DNA from: a bacterium
GTDB taxonomy: Bacteria; UBA8248
Direction of reading: 5' to 3'
NCBI GenBank assembly: GCA_022825065.1
Contig: JAJDYR010000039.1
Span: forward strand, 110,182 to 174,181
DNA length: 64,000 bases
Shown: in pieces, positions 33,459-42,134 of the stretch
Numbering within the stretch: position 1 is the stretch's first letter
How the letters are laid out: every line of letters begins with the position of its first letter
Position numbers and translations under genes: made by a program
Notes under the pieces: model-generated
Told to the model about the DNA's origin: nothing
The model's input: only the letters and a program-made list of their open reading frames with translations
Database searches by the model: none

Positions 33459-34247
33459 ATGTCATTTCCCATCATTCAGGTGGATGCGTTTACAGATACG
33501 CCTTTTTCGGGCAATCCGGCCGCCGTCTGCATCCTGCCGGCGCAAGTGGATGAGGGGTGGATGCAGCGCGTGGCGGCGGAGATGAACCTCTCTGAGACCG
33601 CTTTCGTGGTGAAACAGGAAGACGGCTACGGCCTGCGCTGGTTCACGCCCATGAGCGAGGTGGACCTTTGCGGCCACGCCACGCTTGCGAGCGCCCATGT
33701 TCTCTGGGAGAAGGGGCATCTCGGCTCCGATGAGACGGTCATCTTTCACACGAAAAGCGGGGTTTTGACCTGCGAGTTCAAAGAAGAATGGATAGAGATG
33801 AATTTCCCCATAAGCAGAGAGTCTCCCGCAGCGCCTCCTGATGCCCTGGTGGAAGGTCTCGGTCTTATGCCCCGCTATGCAGGGAAAAACGAGTTCGATT
33901 ATCTGGTGGAAGCCGATTCGGAGGCGGCGATCAGGGCCCTGGCGCCGGATTTCCAGGTTCTCCAGACGGTGCCCATGCGCGGCTGCATCGTCACGGCGCG
34001 ATCCGATGACCCCCGATACGATTTCGTGTCTCGATTCTTCGCACCCGGGCTCGGCGTGAACGAAGACCCTGTAACGGGTTCCGCACACTGTTGCCTGGGG
34101 CCGTTCTGGGCGAAACGCCTCAAAAAAGAACAACTTACGGCCTATCAGGCATCGGCGCGAGGCGGGGTGGTGCGTATGAGAATTCTGGGAGACCGCATCG
34201 TCCTGAGTGGTAAGGCCGTAACCGTCCTCCAGGGGGATTTGCTCTAG
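33459..34247 (+). CDS. PhzF family isomerase-like protein
   Basis: A 262-residue PhzF-fold protein: FPIIQVDAFTDTPFSGNPAAVCIL at the start, NLSETAFV with the catalytic-type glutamate (about 45), the FTPMSEVDLCGHATLASAHVLW block, and in the second half DPVTGSAHCCLGPFWAKRL. Members are epimerases/isomerases of varied and mostly unknown substrates. ATG 33459 starts the family pattern; it is 25 bases after the MOSC gene and likely co-transcribed. No phenazine genes are nearby. Confidence 0.85.
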   Translation: MSFPIIQVDAFTDTPFSGNPAAVCILPAQVDEGWMQRVAAEMNLSETAFVVKQEDGYGLRWFTPMSEVDLCGHATLASAHVLWEKGHLGSDETVIFHTKSGVLTCEFKEEWIEMNFPISRESPAAPPDALVEGLGLMPRYAGKNEFDYLVEADSEAAIRALAPDFQVLQTVPMRGCIVTARSDDPRYDFVSRFFAPGLGVNEDPVTGSAHCCLGPFWAKRLKKEQLTAYQASARGGVVRMRILGDRIVLSGKAVTVLQGDLL

Positions 34248-34448
34248 GCGTCCGGCAGTCGGATAGTCATTTACACTTTCCTTCGCCAGAAAACAGGAAA
34301 ACGGCTGGCTGGAATTGAGAGAAATCCGGGGCGGGCAACTCTCTTGCGCCTCGGCGCCTCAAAAGCTATAACGAGCGGCTTAAATCGCGTTTTCAGTGAT
34401 TTGAAATTATTGTTCTTATGGTCATTTTCATTTGCTAGGAGATGATAG

Positions 34449-35648
34449 ATGAGTATTGCTTTTGACGCCCAGGCCGTGGGCGCGGATCGTTTGGAAGAGA
34501 TTCCCTTCTCGGGCATTCGCAAGGTCTTCGACGCCGTGGCGAAACTCGAAAACGAGGGTCGTGACGTCATCCACTGGCAGATCGGCCGCACCGATTTCGA
34601 TACGCCCGGGCACATCAAGCAAGGGGCCGCCGAATCCCTCGCGCGTGGTGACGTACACTACGCTCCCAGCACAGGGGTTCCCGCCCTGAGAAAGGGGATT
34701 GCATACAGAACGGAAATCGACACCGGCGTGGAGGTGAACCCCGATACGCAGGTGATCGTCATGGCGGGGGCGAACGAGGGCATCATGGTTTCCATGCTGG
34801 CGCTGGTGAATCCCGGTGATGAGGTGATTATCGCGCAGCCGAACTGGCATCACTACAAATCCTGCACGGCGTTGGCCGGCGGCGTGCCCGTCGAGGTGAT
34901 GACGAAAGAAGAGAACGATTTCGCGTTGCGCGCCGAGGACATCGAGGCGGTTCTGACGCCCAAGACGAAACTCGTCTGTCTCACTTCGCCCGGCAATCCC
35001 ACGGGTTGTACGATCCCCGAGAGTGAACTCAAAAAAATCGCCGAACTGGCGGTGCAGCGCAATTTCATGGTGATGAGTGACGAGATTTATGCGCGCATAT
35101 ATTACGGCGATGCGCCGTGCGCCCCGAGTATTTTCTCTCAGCCCGGCATGGCGGAACGCACGGTGATCATCAACGGGTTTTCGAAATTCTACAGCATGGA
35201 CGGCTGGCGGCTCGGCTGGACGGTGGCGAGCCCCGAGATAACCCGTCACCTGCTCAAGATCCGCCAATACACCACCGTGTGCGTCAACACGTTCATTCAG
35301 CATGGCGCGGCGCGCGGCGTACTCGAGGATCAGGCGCCCATGGAGGCGATGACGAGTGAATTCGACAAGCGGCGGCGCGTGATATCTGAAGGGCTGCGCG
35401 CGATAGAGGGCGTCACTCTGGCGGAGCCTACGGGCGCTTTCTATGCGTTCCCGAACGTGAAGGTTTTTGGAGATACCTCGGGCGAGGTGGCGGACTACCT
35501 TCTGAACGAGCACGCCATCGCGACGGTGAACGGCGCCGTTTTCGGCGGCGAGGGATACATCAGAATCGCATATTCGTGCTCGACGGAAGAATGCGAGCGC
35601 GGCGTGGAACGTCTGGCAAGCGCGTTGGAGCAGCTTCGTAAAGGCTAG
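34449..35648 (+). CDS. class I/II pyridoxal-phosphate aminotransferase
   Basis: A 399-residue fold-type I aminotransferase. It shows the aspartate aminotransferase-like pattern: IHWQIGRTDFDTPGHI, SPGNPTGCTIP, the PLP aspartate/tyrosine in MSDEIYARIYY, the lysine in NGFSKFYSMDGWRLGW, and the C-terminal arginine in GGEGYIRIAYSCS. The substrate is open: aspartate, aromatic or branched-chain amino acids. GGAGATGATAG precedes ATG 34449. The 200-base gap before it has no gene. It ends at a clear terminator. Confidence 0.85.
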   Translation: MSIAFDAQAVGADRLEEIPFSGIRKVFDAVAKLENEGRDVIHWQIGRTDFDTPGHIKQGAAESLARGDVHYAPSTGVPALRKGIAYRTEIDTGVEVNPDTQVIVMAGANEGIMVSMLALVNPGDEVIIAQPNWHHYKSCTALAGGVPVEVMTKEENDFALRAEDIEAVLTPKTKLVCLTSPGNPTGCTIPESELKKIAELAVQRNFMVMSDEIYARIYYGDAPCAPSIFSQPGMAERTVIINGFSKFYSMDGWRLGWTVASPEITRHLLKIRQYTTVCVNTFIQHGAARGVLEDQAPMEAMTSEFDKRRRVISEGLRAIEGVTLAEPTGAFYAFPNVKVFGDTSGEVADYLLNEHAIATVNGAVFGGEGYIRIAYSCSTEECERGVERLASALEQLRKG

Positions 35649-35678
35649 GTAAAACGTTTGTCTTCCTACTTGCTCGAG

Positions 35679-35708
35679 AAACACCCCCATATGCCGATGG
35701 GGGTGTTT
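35679..35708. terminator. bidirectional rho-independent terminator
   Basis: AAACACCCCCAT and ATGGGGGTGTTT form a perfect 12-bp stem with a 6-base loop between convergent genes (aminotransferase on plus, cupin on minus). A-rich and T-rich flanks allow use in both directions. Confidence 0.8.
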
Positions 35709-35737
35709 CTTTGCCCGATTATTCAAGGAATGCCTTA

Positions 35738-36088
35738 TCATACTCTCCCGTAATCATCCTCGCGTCGTTCGACGTCGTCCTCGCCGAAGTAGGCGCCGGT
35801 TTGCACCTCGATGAAAATGAAGGGCGAGTCTTCTTCGTTTTGAATCCGGTGCCATGTACCTTGTGGGATATCGATGCTCTCGCCGGCGGAAAACGCGATT
35901 TCTTCTTCTTCGCGAATGACGACGGCTTGTCCGGATATGGCGTGCCAGTGCTCCGATCTACGCATGTGGCGCTGCAGGCTGAGGCGATGCCCCGGATGAA
36001 CGACGACCCGTTTGACCTTATGGTCCAACTCATCGGCCAATACGGTGAAATACCCCCAAGGCTTAAGTTCTGTATTATCCTCGGGCAT
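35738..36088 (-). CDS. cupin protein, mannose-6-phosphate isomerase type II-like
   Basis: A 116-residue single cupin. The barrel motifs are GHRLSLQRHMRRSEHWHAISGQ (metal-binding His and Glu in the H-x-H/E arrangement) and IPQGTWHRIQN (second His). The sequence is the C-terminal cupin of the ManC/PMI type II family without the guanylyltransferase half. It may isomerise mannose-6-phosphate or another sugar phosphate. ATG 36088 has GAGGA upstream. It lies at the end of a minus-strand run of four genes. Confidence 0.75.
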   Translation of the reverse strand: MPEDNTELKPWGYFTVLADELDHKVKRVVVHPGHRLSLQRHMRRSEHWHAISGQAVVIREEEEIAFSAGESIDIPQGTWHRIQNEEDSPFIFIEVQTGAYFGEDDVERREDDYGRV

Positions 36089-36163
36089 CCGGTTCCTCAA
36101 AGAAAAAACGGCGCCTCGGGACAAGGCGCCGCCTATCGTATGATGAAATGTTACTCCGGCTTG

Positions 36164-36361
36164 TTAGTGGCAGGGGAAGGCGAATGCATGCCGGGTGTCG
36201 TGAGCGGCGTCGTGAACGAGCTGCGGTTGGGCGAAGCCCACGCCGTAGAGAATGAATATACCGAGAGCGATCGCCAGGATGGCCGGCTTGACGGCCGCCA
36301 TGCGCTGGATGAGGCCACCCGATATGACTTGTTGATTCACCGCGCTCTCATCTAAAGCCAT
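36164..36361 (-). CDS. cbtB: CbtB-like small membrane protein
   Basis: A 65-residue protein with one transmembrane helix (AAVKPAILAIALGIFILYGVGFA) and a histidine-rich C-terminus, HDAAHDTRHAFAFPCH, which is the CbtB hallmark. CbtB normally pairs with CbtA in a predicted cobalt uptake system controlled by B12; here no cbtA is adjacent and the 112 bases upstream contain no obvious cobalamin riboswitch. GGAGGAG precedes the ATG at 36361. The gap to the next gene upstream (36362-36473) is empty. Confidence 0.8.
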   Translation of the reverse strand: MALDESAVNQQVISGGLIQRMAAVKPAILAIALGIFILYGVGFAQPQLVHDAAHDTRHAFAFPCH

Positions 36362-36473
36362 CGAACCACTCCTCCAGGTTATTGCCACACTACGATGTAT
36401 GCGGGAGATATTATCATATTTTTCCGAGAAGTCACTCCACGCGCCGGTCTCGGCCTCCCCTTGGAGATTCGGG

Positions 36474-37250
36474 CTAATCGTCGATGATGGCCACCGCCCG
36501 GCACCAGGCGCCGCTTGCGCGCTCTATCTTGACGGGGAGCATCGATACGGTGAAGCCGAATTCGGGGACTTTATCTAGATTCATGAGTTTTTCCGCATGG
36601 ATGTATTCTTTCTTGCGGCCCAGGAAATGACTGCCGAAGAAATCTTTCGTGTTTCCCTGGCGTCTGAGTTCGGTCATCCTGGAGACGGGAATGTCAAAGC
36701 CCCATGCATCTATCCCCATCACCTTGATCCCCTGGTCGACGAGCCATTCCGTAGCGTCGACGCTCATGCCGGGGTGGGTTTGTTCGAAATCGGGGGTGTA
36801 GAGATACTTCGTGGTGTGATCGGTTCGGATGAGAACGATATCCATCGGTTTTAGCGAATAGCCTTTTTGTTCGAGCGCCGCCACTTTCTGCTGCGTTTCC
36901 TCCAACGTGATGTTGTGGCCGCGCTCGGCGTCATGGAAGTCCAGCACCACCCCATCACTCACGCACCATTCGAGGGGAACGAGGTCGATCGTTTTCGAGG
37001 GGTTCCCCTCACATTCGGGGCCGTAGTGGTACGGAGAATCGAGGTGCGTGCCGCTGTGCGTGCTGATGGCCGTGATGTTTTCGGTCGCGCAGTGCATGTG
37101 GTCGGGAAAATAACTGGTGTCCGGAAACTTGTATGATTTGGCTCGCATGCGGGCAAGCTCGGTGTGGTTCACATACTGGATGGCAGCCGGATTGTTCTCC
37201 ATGGGCGCGTTTTGAAGGGGAACGCTTAAATCTACGATTCTACGGGTCAT
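36474..37250 (-). CDS. cyclase family protein (kynurenine formamidase-like)
   Basis: A 258-residue member of the cyclase/formamidase fold. The metal-binding motif STHSGTHLDSPYHYG (about 63-77) carries the HxGTHxDxPxH signature; a strand with DIVLIRTDHT and the final LPVKIERASGAWCRAVAI complete the pattern. Relatives hydrolyse N-formylkynurenine, aryl formamides or cyclic compounds. ATG 37250 has GAGGAG 9 bases upstream. It lies directly after the CMD gene; the two might act on an aromatic compound. Confidence 0.82.
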   Translation of the reverse strand: MTRRIVDLSVPLQNAPMENNPAAIQYVNHTELARMRAKSYKFPDTSYFPDHMHCATENITAISTHSGTHLDSPYHYGPECEGNPSKTIDLVPLEWCVSDGVVLDFHDAERGHNITLEETQQKVAALEQKGYSLKPMDIVLIRTDHTTKYLYTPDFEQTHPGMSVDATEWLVDQGIKVMGIDAWGFDIPVSRMTELRRQGNTKDFFGSHFLGRKKEYIHAEKLMNLDKVPEFGFTVSMLPVKIERASGAWCRAVAIIDD

Positions 37251-37313
37251 TCTTAGATACTCCTCACGTATTTGGTTTCGGGTATGGGCCGCCCGGTGCC
37301 TGACGGTTTCGAG

Positions 37314-37757
37314 TTACTTCTCATCCAATTTCAGGCCCGGCGGCGGGGCGGCGGCCTTCTCTCCGCGCTTGAGCAGGGGGAAGACCTCGTTCGCAGCGAT
37401 TCGAGCCGCCTGCAGCATATACGGCATCCCGCAGTAAGTGGCCATCTGGATGATGACTTCCATGATCTCGCGCTTCGTCGCCCCGCAGTTCCACGAGGCC
37501 TGAATGTGGGTGCGCAGTTGCGGATGCGCGTTGGCCATCACGCATGCGGCCACGGCGCAAAGTTCCCTGGTTTTATGGGACAGGACGTTTCGATCATAGA
37601 GCCCGCCGTAGCAGAAGTTCATGAAAAGCTCCATGAATTCCTCATCCGCCCATTCGGCCATGTCATGACCGATACGCTCGGTGAATTCCTTGGTCCACAG
37701 GTGTGTGCCGCGCTTGAGGGCTCTCGCGGGAATCTTGGGTTTTCGTTTTGGAGGCAT
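37314..37757 (-). CDS. carboxymuconolactone decarboxylase family protein
   Basis: A 147-residue all-helical CMD/AhpD-like protein. The core pattern SHKTRELCAVAACVMANAHPQLRTHIQASWNCGATKREIMEVIIQMATYCGMPYML has the family Glu and His, but not the CxxC of AhpD peroxidases, so it is on the gamma-CMD side. AAGGAGATACG precedes ATG 37757. First gene of a minus-strand run with cyclase, CbtB and cupin. The gap 37758-38023 is the divergent promoter region toward the ammonium transporter. Confidence 0.82.
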   Translation of the reverse strand: MPPKRKPKIPARALKRGTHLWTKEFTERIGHDMAEWADEEFMELFMNFCYGGLYDRNVLSHKTRELCAVAACVMANAHPQLRTHIQASWNCGATKREIMEVIIQMATYCGMPYMLQAARIAANEVFPLLKRGEKAAAPPPGLKLDEK

Positions 37758-38023
37758 CGTATCTCCTTCAGTGGATTGATCCCGGGAAAGGGCTTGTTCA
37801 AAAGAAATTTAATCGAATTGGCGGAATTGCTAGCACGCACGAAATCGCCTGTCAAACCGAAGCGGATAGGTACCGGGAAGGTGTAATTAACGTTCGGGTA
37901 ATACGGTCGAAACGATACCGAAATACTTCTTGCCTACACAATGAAAGATGATTCTCTGGGAATGTAAATTCACGAAAATAGCGAAACGTAAAACAATAGC
38001 CAAAACAAACCGGAGGAGGAGGC

Positions 38024-39415
38024 ATGAGAAGAGGGTATCTCTATATTACAGCCGGGATGGTCTTCGCCGTGGGGATTTTTTCTTTTGCCGGCAACGGCTG
38101 GGCGCAGGACGTCAAGGCCATGGCAAAGAGCCTCGCGGATTTGCAAGTCGCGGCAGACACTGTCTGGGTGATGGTGGCCGGCTTTCTGGTGTTTTTCATG
38201 CACGCAGGCTTTGCGATGCTCGAATCGGGGCTTTGCCGGGCCAAGAACACCGTCGCCATTCTTTATAAGAATTTCGGTGTCGTCGCCGTCTCTTCCCTGG
38301 CATTTTGGATATTGGGTTTCGCCCTCATGTTTGGCGATGGCAGTTCGATATTCGGGACGAACGGTTTCTTCCTGTCGGGGGCGGACAACAGCCCGGCCAC
38401 GGGCGATGCGTACAAAGGTGTTTTCTCGTCCCTCAATTGGACAGGCGTGCCGCTATACGCGAAGTTTTTCTTCCAACTCGTTTTCGCGGCGACGGCGGCG
38501 ACCATCGTCTCGGGTTGTGTGGCCGAGCGCATCAAGTTCTCCTCGTTCATGATCTTCAGTTTCCTGCTCGTCGCCATCATCTATCCTGTCCAGGGCCACT
38601 GGATCTGGGGTGGCGGCTGGCTGGGTGGAATGGGTTTTCTCGATTTCGCCGGTTCCACCGTGGTTCACTCCGTAGGCGGCTGGGCGGGGCTCGCCGGAAT
38701 CATCGTTCTGGGTCCCCGGCTCGGCAAGTATACGTCTGACGGCCGCATGCAGCCGATGCCCGGCCACAACATGCCGCTCGTCACCTTGGGTGGGTTCATA
38801 TTGTGGCTCGGATGGTTCGGATTTAACCCGGGGAGCACCATGGCCGCCGACGCAGGCGCCATCGCGCGCATCGCCGTGACGACGAACCTCGCCGCCTCGG
38901 CAGGCGTCCTCGCTTCGAGCGTCACGTCGAGGGCCATGTTCGGCAAAGCCGATCTTTCAATGAGCGTGAACGGCGCGCTTGCAGGGCTCGTCGCCATCAC
39001 GGCGCCATGCGCCAACGTCACTCCGCTGGGAGCGGTGATTATCGGTCTGGTCGCAGGTTTCATCGTCTGTATCGCCGTTCCGTTTTTTGACAAAATCAAG
39101 ATTGACGATCCGGTCGGCGCTGTTTCGGTTCACCTGGTATGCGGCATATTCGGGACGCTTGCGCTTGGTTTATTCGCCGCGCCTTCGATAGATGATGGCG
39201 TCGTGGGATTGTTCTACGGCGGCGGTGCAGGGCTCTTCATCAAGCAGCTTACAGGCGTCATCGCGGTCGGTGTGTTTACATTCGTCCTGTCCCTCATCCT
39301 TTGGCAGGTTGTGAAAGCAGTAATGGGTGTTCGCGTTTCCGCGGAAGACGAATCGGCCGGTCTCGACATCTCCGAGCATGGCATGGAGGCCTACGCGGGC
39401 GAGAGGCTGGGTTGA
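38024..39415 (+). CDS. amtB: ammonium transporter (Amt family)
   Basis: A 463-residue Amt protein with a signal peptide (about 1-27, ending GWA) and 11 transmembrane helices. Family motifs include ESGLCRAKNTVAILYKN, the WTGVPLYAKFFFQLVFAATAATIVSGCVAER block, GGWAGLAGIIVLG and HNMPLVTLGGFILWLGWFGFNPGS, with channel histidines in FAGSTVVHSVGG and SVHLVCGIFGTLALG. GGAGGAGGAGG precedes the ATG. It transports ammonium/ammonia. The adjacent PII gene 62 bases downstream is the standard gate for this channel. I found no convincing sigma-54 promoter in front. Confidence 0.95.
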   Translation: MRRGYLYITAGMVFAVGIFSFAGNGWAQDVKAMAKSLADLQVAADTVWVMVAGFLVFFMHAGFAMLESGLCRAKNTVAILYKNFGVVAVSSLAFWILGFALMFGDGSSIFGTNGFFLSGADNSPATGDAYKGVFSSLNWTGVPLYAKFFFQLVFAATAATIVSGCVAERIKFSSFMIFSFLLVAIIYPVQGHWIWGGGWLGGMGFLDFAGSTVVHSVGGWAGLAGIIVLGPRLGKYTSDGRMQPMPGHNMPLVTLGGFILWLGWFGFNPGSTMAADAGAIARIAVTTNLAASAGVLASSVTSRAMFGKADLSMSVNGALAGLVAITAPCANVTPLGAVIIGLVAGFIVCIAVPFFDKIKIDDPVGAVSVHLVCGIFGTLALGLFAAPSIDDGVVGLFYGGGAGLFIKQLTGVIAVGVFTFVLSLILWQVVKAVMGVRVSAEDESAGLDISEHGMEAYAGERLG

Positions 39416-39477
39416 TTCAAGCGCGAGGGGATTTTTACTGTGATGGAGTCCATCCGTCATCTTGAGAGGAATGAACG

Positions 39478-39816
39478 ATGCGTTTAGTCACGGCGATTAT
39501 TAAGCCATTCAAGCTGGAAAGTGTGAAAGAAGCTCTGGGAGATGCCGGTGTGACGGGAATGACGGTCACCGAAGTAAAGGGTTTTGGCCGTCAGAAGGGA
39601 CACACCGAACTATATCGCGGCAGCGAGTACGTGGTCGATTTCCTGCCGAAGATCAAGGTCGAAATCTTGACGCAGGACGACAACGCCGATGCCATCGTCA
39701 CTGCGATTTGTGATGCGGCGAATTCGGGCCAGATAGGCGACGGAAAAATATTTGTCCAGGCGGTGGAAGATTGCGTGCGTATACGCACCGGTGATAGAGG
39801 CGATGGTGCCATCTAA
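39478..39816 (+). CDS. glnB: PII nitrogen-regulatory protein
   Basis: A 112-residue PII protein: KLVTAIIKP-type start (RLVTAIIKPFKLESVKEAL), the GMTVTEVKGFGRQKGHTELYRGSEY T-loop with uridylylation tyrosine in RGSEYVVDF, and the C-terminal B-loop signature IGDGKIFV with DCVRIRTGDRGDGAI. It senses ATP/ADP and 2-oxoglutarate and blocks Amt under nitrogen excess. By position it is the GlnK type. A rho-independent terminator follows about 125 bases later. Confidence 0.95.
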   Translation: MRLVTAIIKPFKLESVKEALGDAGVTGMTVTEVKGFGRQKGHTELYRGSEYVVDFLPKIKVEILTQDDNADAIVTAICDAANSGQIGDGKIFVQAVEDCVRIRTGDRGDGAI

Positions 39817-39941
39817 GATTTTCACCTGAGAGGAATAGTTTCAATCGTGGAGCGGGGACGATAGGCAGAGAGACTTTTATGGTCTTTGGAGCCCGGCTTT
39901 AGCTCGATTTTTTTGAAAAACGAAACCTCAAACTTTCAAAG

Positions 39942-39976
39942 AACCGGCTCTATTTATTATTAGGGCCGGTTTTTTT
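39942..39976 (+). terminator. rho-independent terminator after amtB-glnB
   Basis: AACCGGC (39942-39948) pairs with GCCGGTT (39965-39971), 7 bp around an AT-rich loop, and runs into TTTTTTT at 39970-39976. Confidence 0.75.
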
Positions 39977-40074
39977 CGCTCGCGAATCTGAAAGAACTCA
40001 AAATATTTCAAACGAAATTTTCAATATATCCTCAGAAACGTCTGTTTATATTGATTTTCATGCCCATTTTTATA

Positions 40075-40090
40075 TTTAGACATGCCTAAA
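40075..40090 (+). promoter_or_regulatory. DtxR/MntR-like operator
   Basis: TTTAGACATGCCTAAA is a palindrome with one mismatched pair and resembles the TTTAGGCATGCCTAAA-type sites of DtxR/MntR metalloregulators. It lies 19 bases upstream of a good -35 box. This part of the gap 39977-40172 is strongly AT-rich and contains no gene. Confidence 0.5.
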
Positions 40091-40108
40091 AAATATATTA
40101 AACATAGG

Positions 40109-40138
40109 TTGACTTTATTTTTAAAATCAAAATAAAAT
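40109..40138 (+). promoter_or_regulatory. sigma-70-like promoter of the cytochrome/PhnDCE operon
   Basis: TTGACT (40109-40114) and TAAAAT (40133-40138) are separated by 18 bases; each hexamer matches the consensus at five of six positions. Transcription would start near 40145, 28 bases before the ATG. Confidence 0.5.
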
Positions 40139-40172
40139 TGTTGTGGTGATGGTTTTTTGGAGAACCGAAAAC

Positions 40173-42134
40173 ATGAAATGCGGCCTCAAAACGCCCGGGG
40201 CGAGGCTTGCTCTGCGTGTGAAACATTCCTTGACGATATCGGCATGGCTTCTGGCTGCCGGGTTGCTGGTGATGAGTTTCCGCCCGGCTTCGGCGCACAT
40301 CGTCCCTCCCGAGGAATTACACCCCGTTGCCGAAAGTTATCGTCGAGTCAGTTTCATCTTGAATCTGAATCCAGTGCTCTGGCCGCAGGTGTGGTCCGAT
40401 ATGGAGCGTATCCAGAAAGCTCTCGGAGCTGTAGATCTCCCTGGCGCGAAAAAATACTCGGCGGAGTTGGCTACCGCCAAGCGTGTGGCCCAGCCGGTGG
40501 GCAGAGGTGATGAAGAGCCGGATATGGTCGTCGCGCGCAAAAACGGAAGTCGTTTGGCTTTTTCCTTGGTGACGCGGGGAGTCACCTCGTTGTTAATCTC
40601 TCGCTTGGACGGGATCAAAGCGGATTCGAACAGAGAGGAGGTGAAAAGCCGCCTGAATGAAGCGCGGAGAGTTTTTCAGGCTTTCGCCGAAACATTGCCG
40701 CACCTGGACCCTGAAGCTTGGAAGAGGATGCAAATCCATTGGCTCGAAGCGAGCTCCCATCTCGGGGCAGCCGGCGTGATGGGCGTCGGCGCCCGCCCGA
40801 TGGATTTGGGGAAAATTCGCGAAAACACCGCGTTCATCCGCCGGTATTTCCACGCGAATTTTTCCGGGTTCCGGGCCGGGAAAGAACACAGGTTCCTCCC
40901 TCGTCCGGTGGCGAGCGAAACGTATGTTGAAACGGCAAAAGTGCCGTGGCGTTTGCCGCCCGGCTCCGACATCAACAAACAACTCCCGCGCCCCAGACAA
41001 ATTCTCGGAATGGCGGAGCGCGGAGCGAGCGAGGCGGAAACCTTTCTCATCGCCCTGGGTGATATGGCTTTCGACAGCGCGGAGATTTTCGGCGAACCCG
41101 CGCGCAGCTTAGGCGTCAGTTGCAATACTTGCCACAACAAGGGGGTGACGAATCCCAAACTCTTCATCCCCGGCCTTTCCAGGGAAAAAGGCGGGATGGA
41201 CGTGTCGAACAGCTTCTTCGCGGGGCACGCCAACAACGGTCTGCACGACCCGCTCGACACGCCTGACTTGAGGGGCATTCGCTTCACCGCACCATACGGC
41301 AGAAACGGGCGTTTCGCTTCGCTCAGGGAATTCGTCCGGAACGTTATCGTGAACGAGTTCAACGGCCCCGAGCCCGACCCGATGATCATGGACGGGATGA
41401 TCGCCTATATGAACGAGTTTGAGTTCTTGCCGAATCCGAAACTGAAAAAAAGCGGGAAGCTCAATCCCGGTAAGGTTTCAGAAGCAGCCCTTCGGGGCGA
41501 GAAGATATTTAACCGGAAATTCCCGCTGATGATGGGCGGCATGAGTTGCGCGAGTTGCCACATTCCCAGCGCGAACTTCGTAGACCACAAACGCCACAAC
41601 ATCGGCTCCACGGGAGAGGGGAACCAGCCCTTCCACGTGGGAGGTCTGGATACGCCCACCCTGCTCTCGTCGAAATTCACGGCTCCTTATTTCCACGACG
41701 GGAGCCTTCCCACCCTGCGGGCGGTGAGCGAATGGTTCAACAGGCAATTCAATCTGGGATTGAACCGAGAAGATATTGTCGGTCTCACTTCGTACCTCGA
41801 AGCCGTGGGGGATGGCGTCCAGGGGATTGAGGATACGGTATACACACTGGAGTCGGAGTTGGAGGAGTTCAAGTTTTTCCTCTCCACGTATGAGCGGTTG
41901 AAACAGAGAAAGAAAAAAGAATTGATCACCATCTTGCTGAAAACAGTGGTGCGTGAAGTGCAGGCCCACAAGTGGGATGTTCAGGACAAGGGGAATCTGC
42001 CGATTCTCAATGAGATGGAAAAGAAGCTGAATGAGGCCTTGAGAGCTCATCTCGCCGGCGACGTGAAGATGACTGACGGCAAAATCGCGGCATATCACGC
42101 GCTTTATCAGGAAAACCAGGACAAACTGAAATGA
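40173..42134 (+). CDS. di-haem cytochrome c peroxidase/MauG-like protein with long N-terminal extension
   Basis: A 653-residue exported cytochrome. After a basic start and a hydrophobic signal segment (about 20-38, ending PASA) comes a 260-residue region with no motif I know. The C-terminal half has two c-type haem sites, CNTCH (317-321) and CASCH (459-463), with the spacing and DTPDLRGIRFTAPYGRNGRFASLREFV and DTPTLLSSKFTAPYFHDGSLPTLRAVSEWF blocks of the CCP/MauG family. The last 110 residues are a charged coiled-coil-like tail. ATG 40173 has GGAG 10 bases upstream. It is the first gene of an operon with PhnD/PhnC/PhnE-type genes and overlaps phnD by ATGA. Confidence 0.8.
   Translation: MKCGLKTPGARLALRVKHSLTISAWLLAAGLLVMSFRPASAHIVPPEELHPVAESYRRVSFILNLNPVLWPQVWSDMERIQKALGAVDLPGAKKYSAELATAKRVAQPVGRGDEEPDMVVARKNGSRLAFSLVTRGVTSLLISRLDGIKADSNREEVKSRLNEARRVFQAFAETLPHLDPEAWKRMQIHWLEASSHLGAAGVMGVGARPMDLGKIRENTAFIRRYFHANFSGFRAGKEHRFLPRPVASETYVETAKVPWRLPPGSDINKQLPRPRQILGMAERGASEAETFLIALGDMAFDSAEIFGEPARSLGVSCNTCHNKGVTNPKLFIPGLSREKGGMDVSNSFFAGHANNGLHDPLDTPDLRGIRFTAPYGRNGRFASLREFVRNVIVNEFNGPEPDPMIMDGMIAYMNEFEFLPNPKLKKSGKLNPGKVSEAALRGEKIFNRKFPLMMGGMSCASCHIPSANFVDHKRHNIGSTGEGNQPFHVGGLDTPTLLSSKFTAPYFHDGSLPTLRAVSEWFNRQFNLGLNREDIVGLTSYLEAVGDGVQGIEDTVYTLESELEEFKFFLSTYERLKQRKKKELITILLKTVVREVQAHKWDVQDKGNLPILNEMEKKLNEALRAHLAGDVKMTDGKIAAYHALYQENQDKLK

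Noticed and set aside
37758..38023. Sigma-54 promoter expected before amtB
   Set aside because: No GG-N10-GC pair fitting the -24/-12 consensus could be found by eye.
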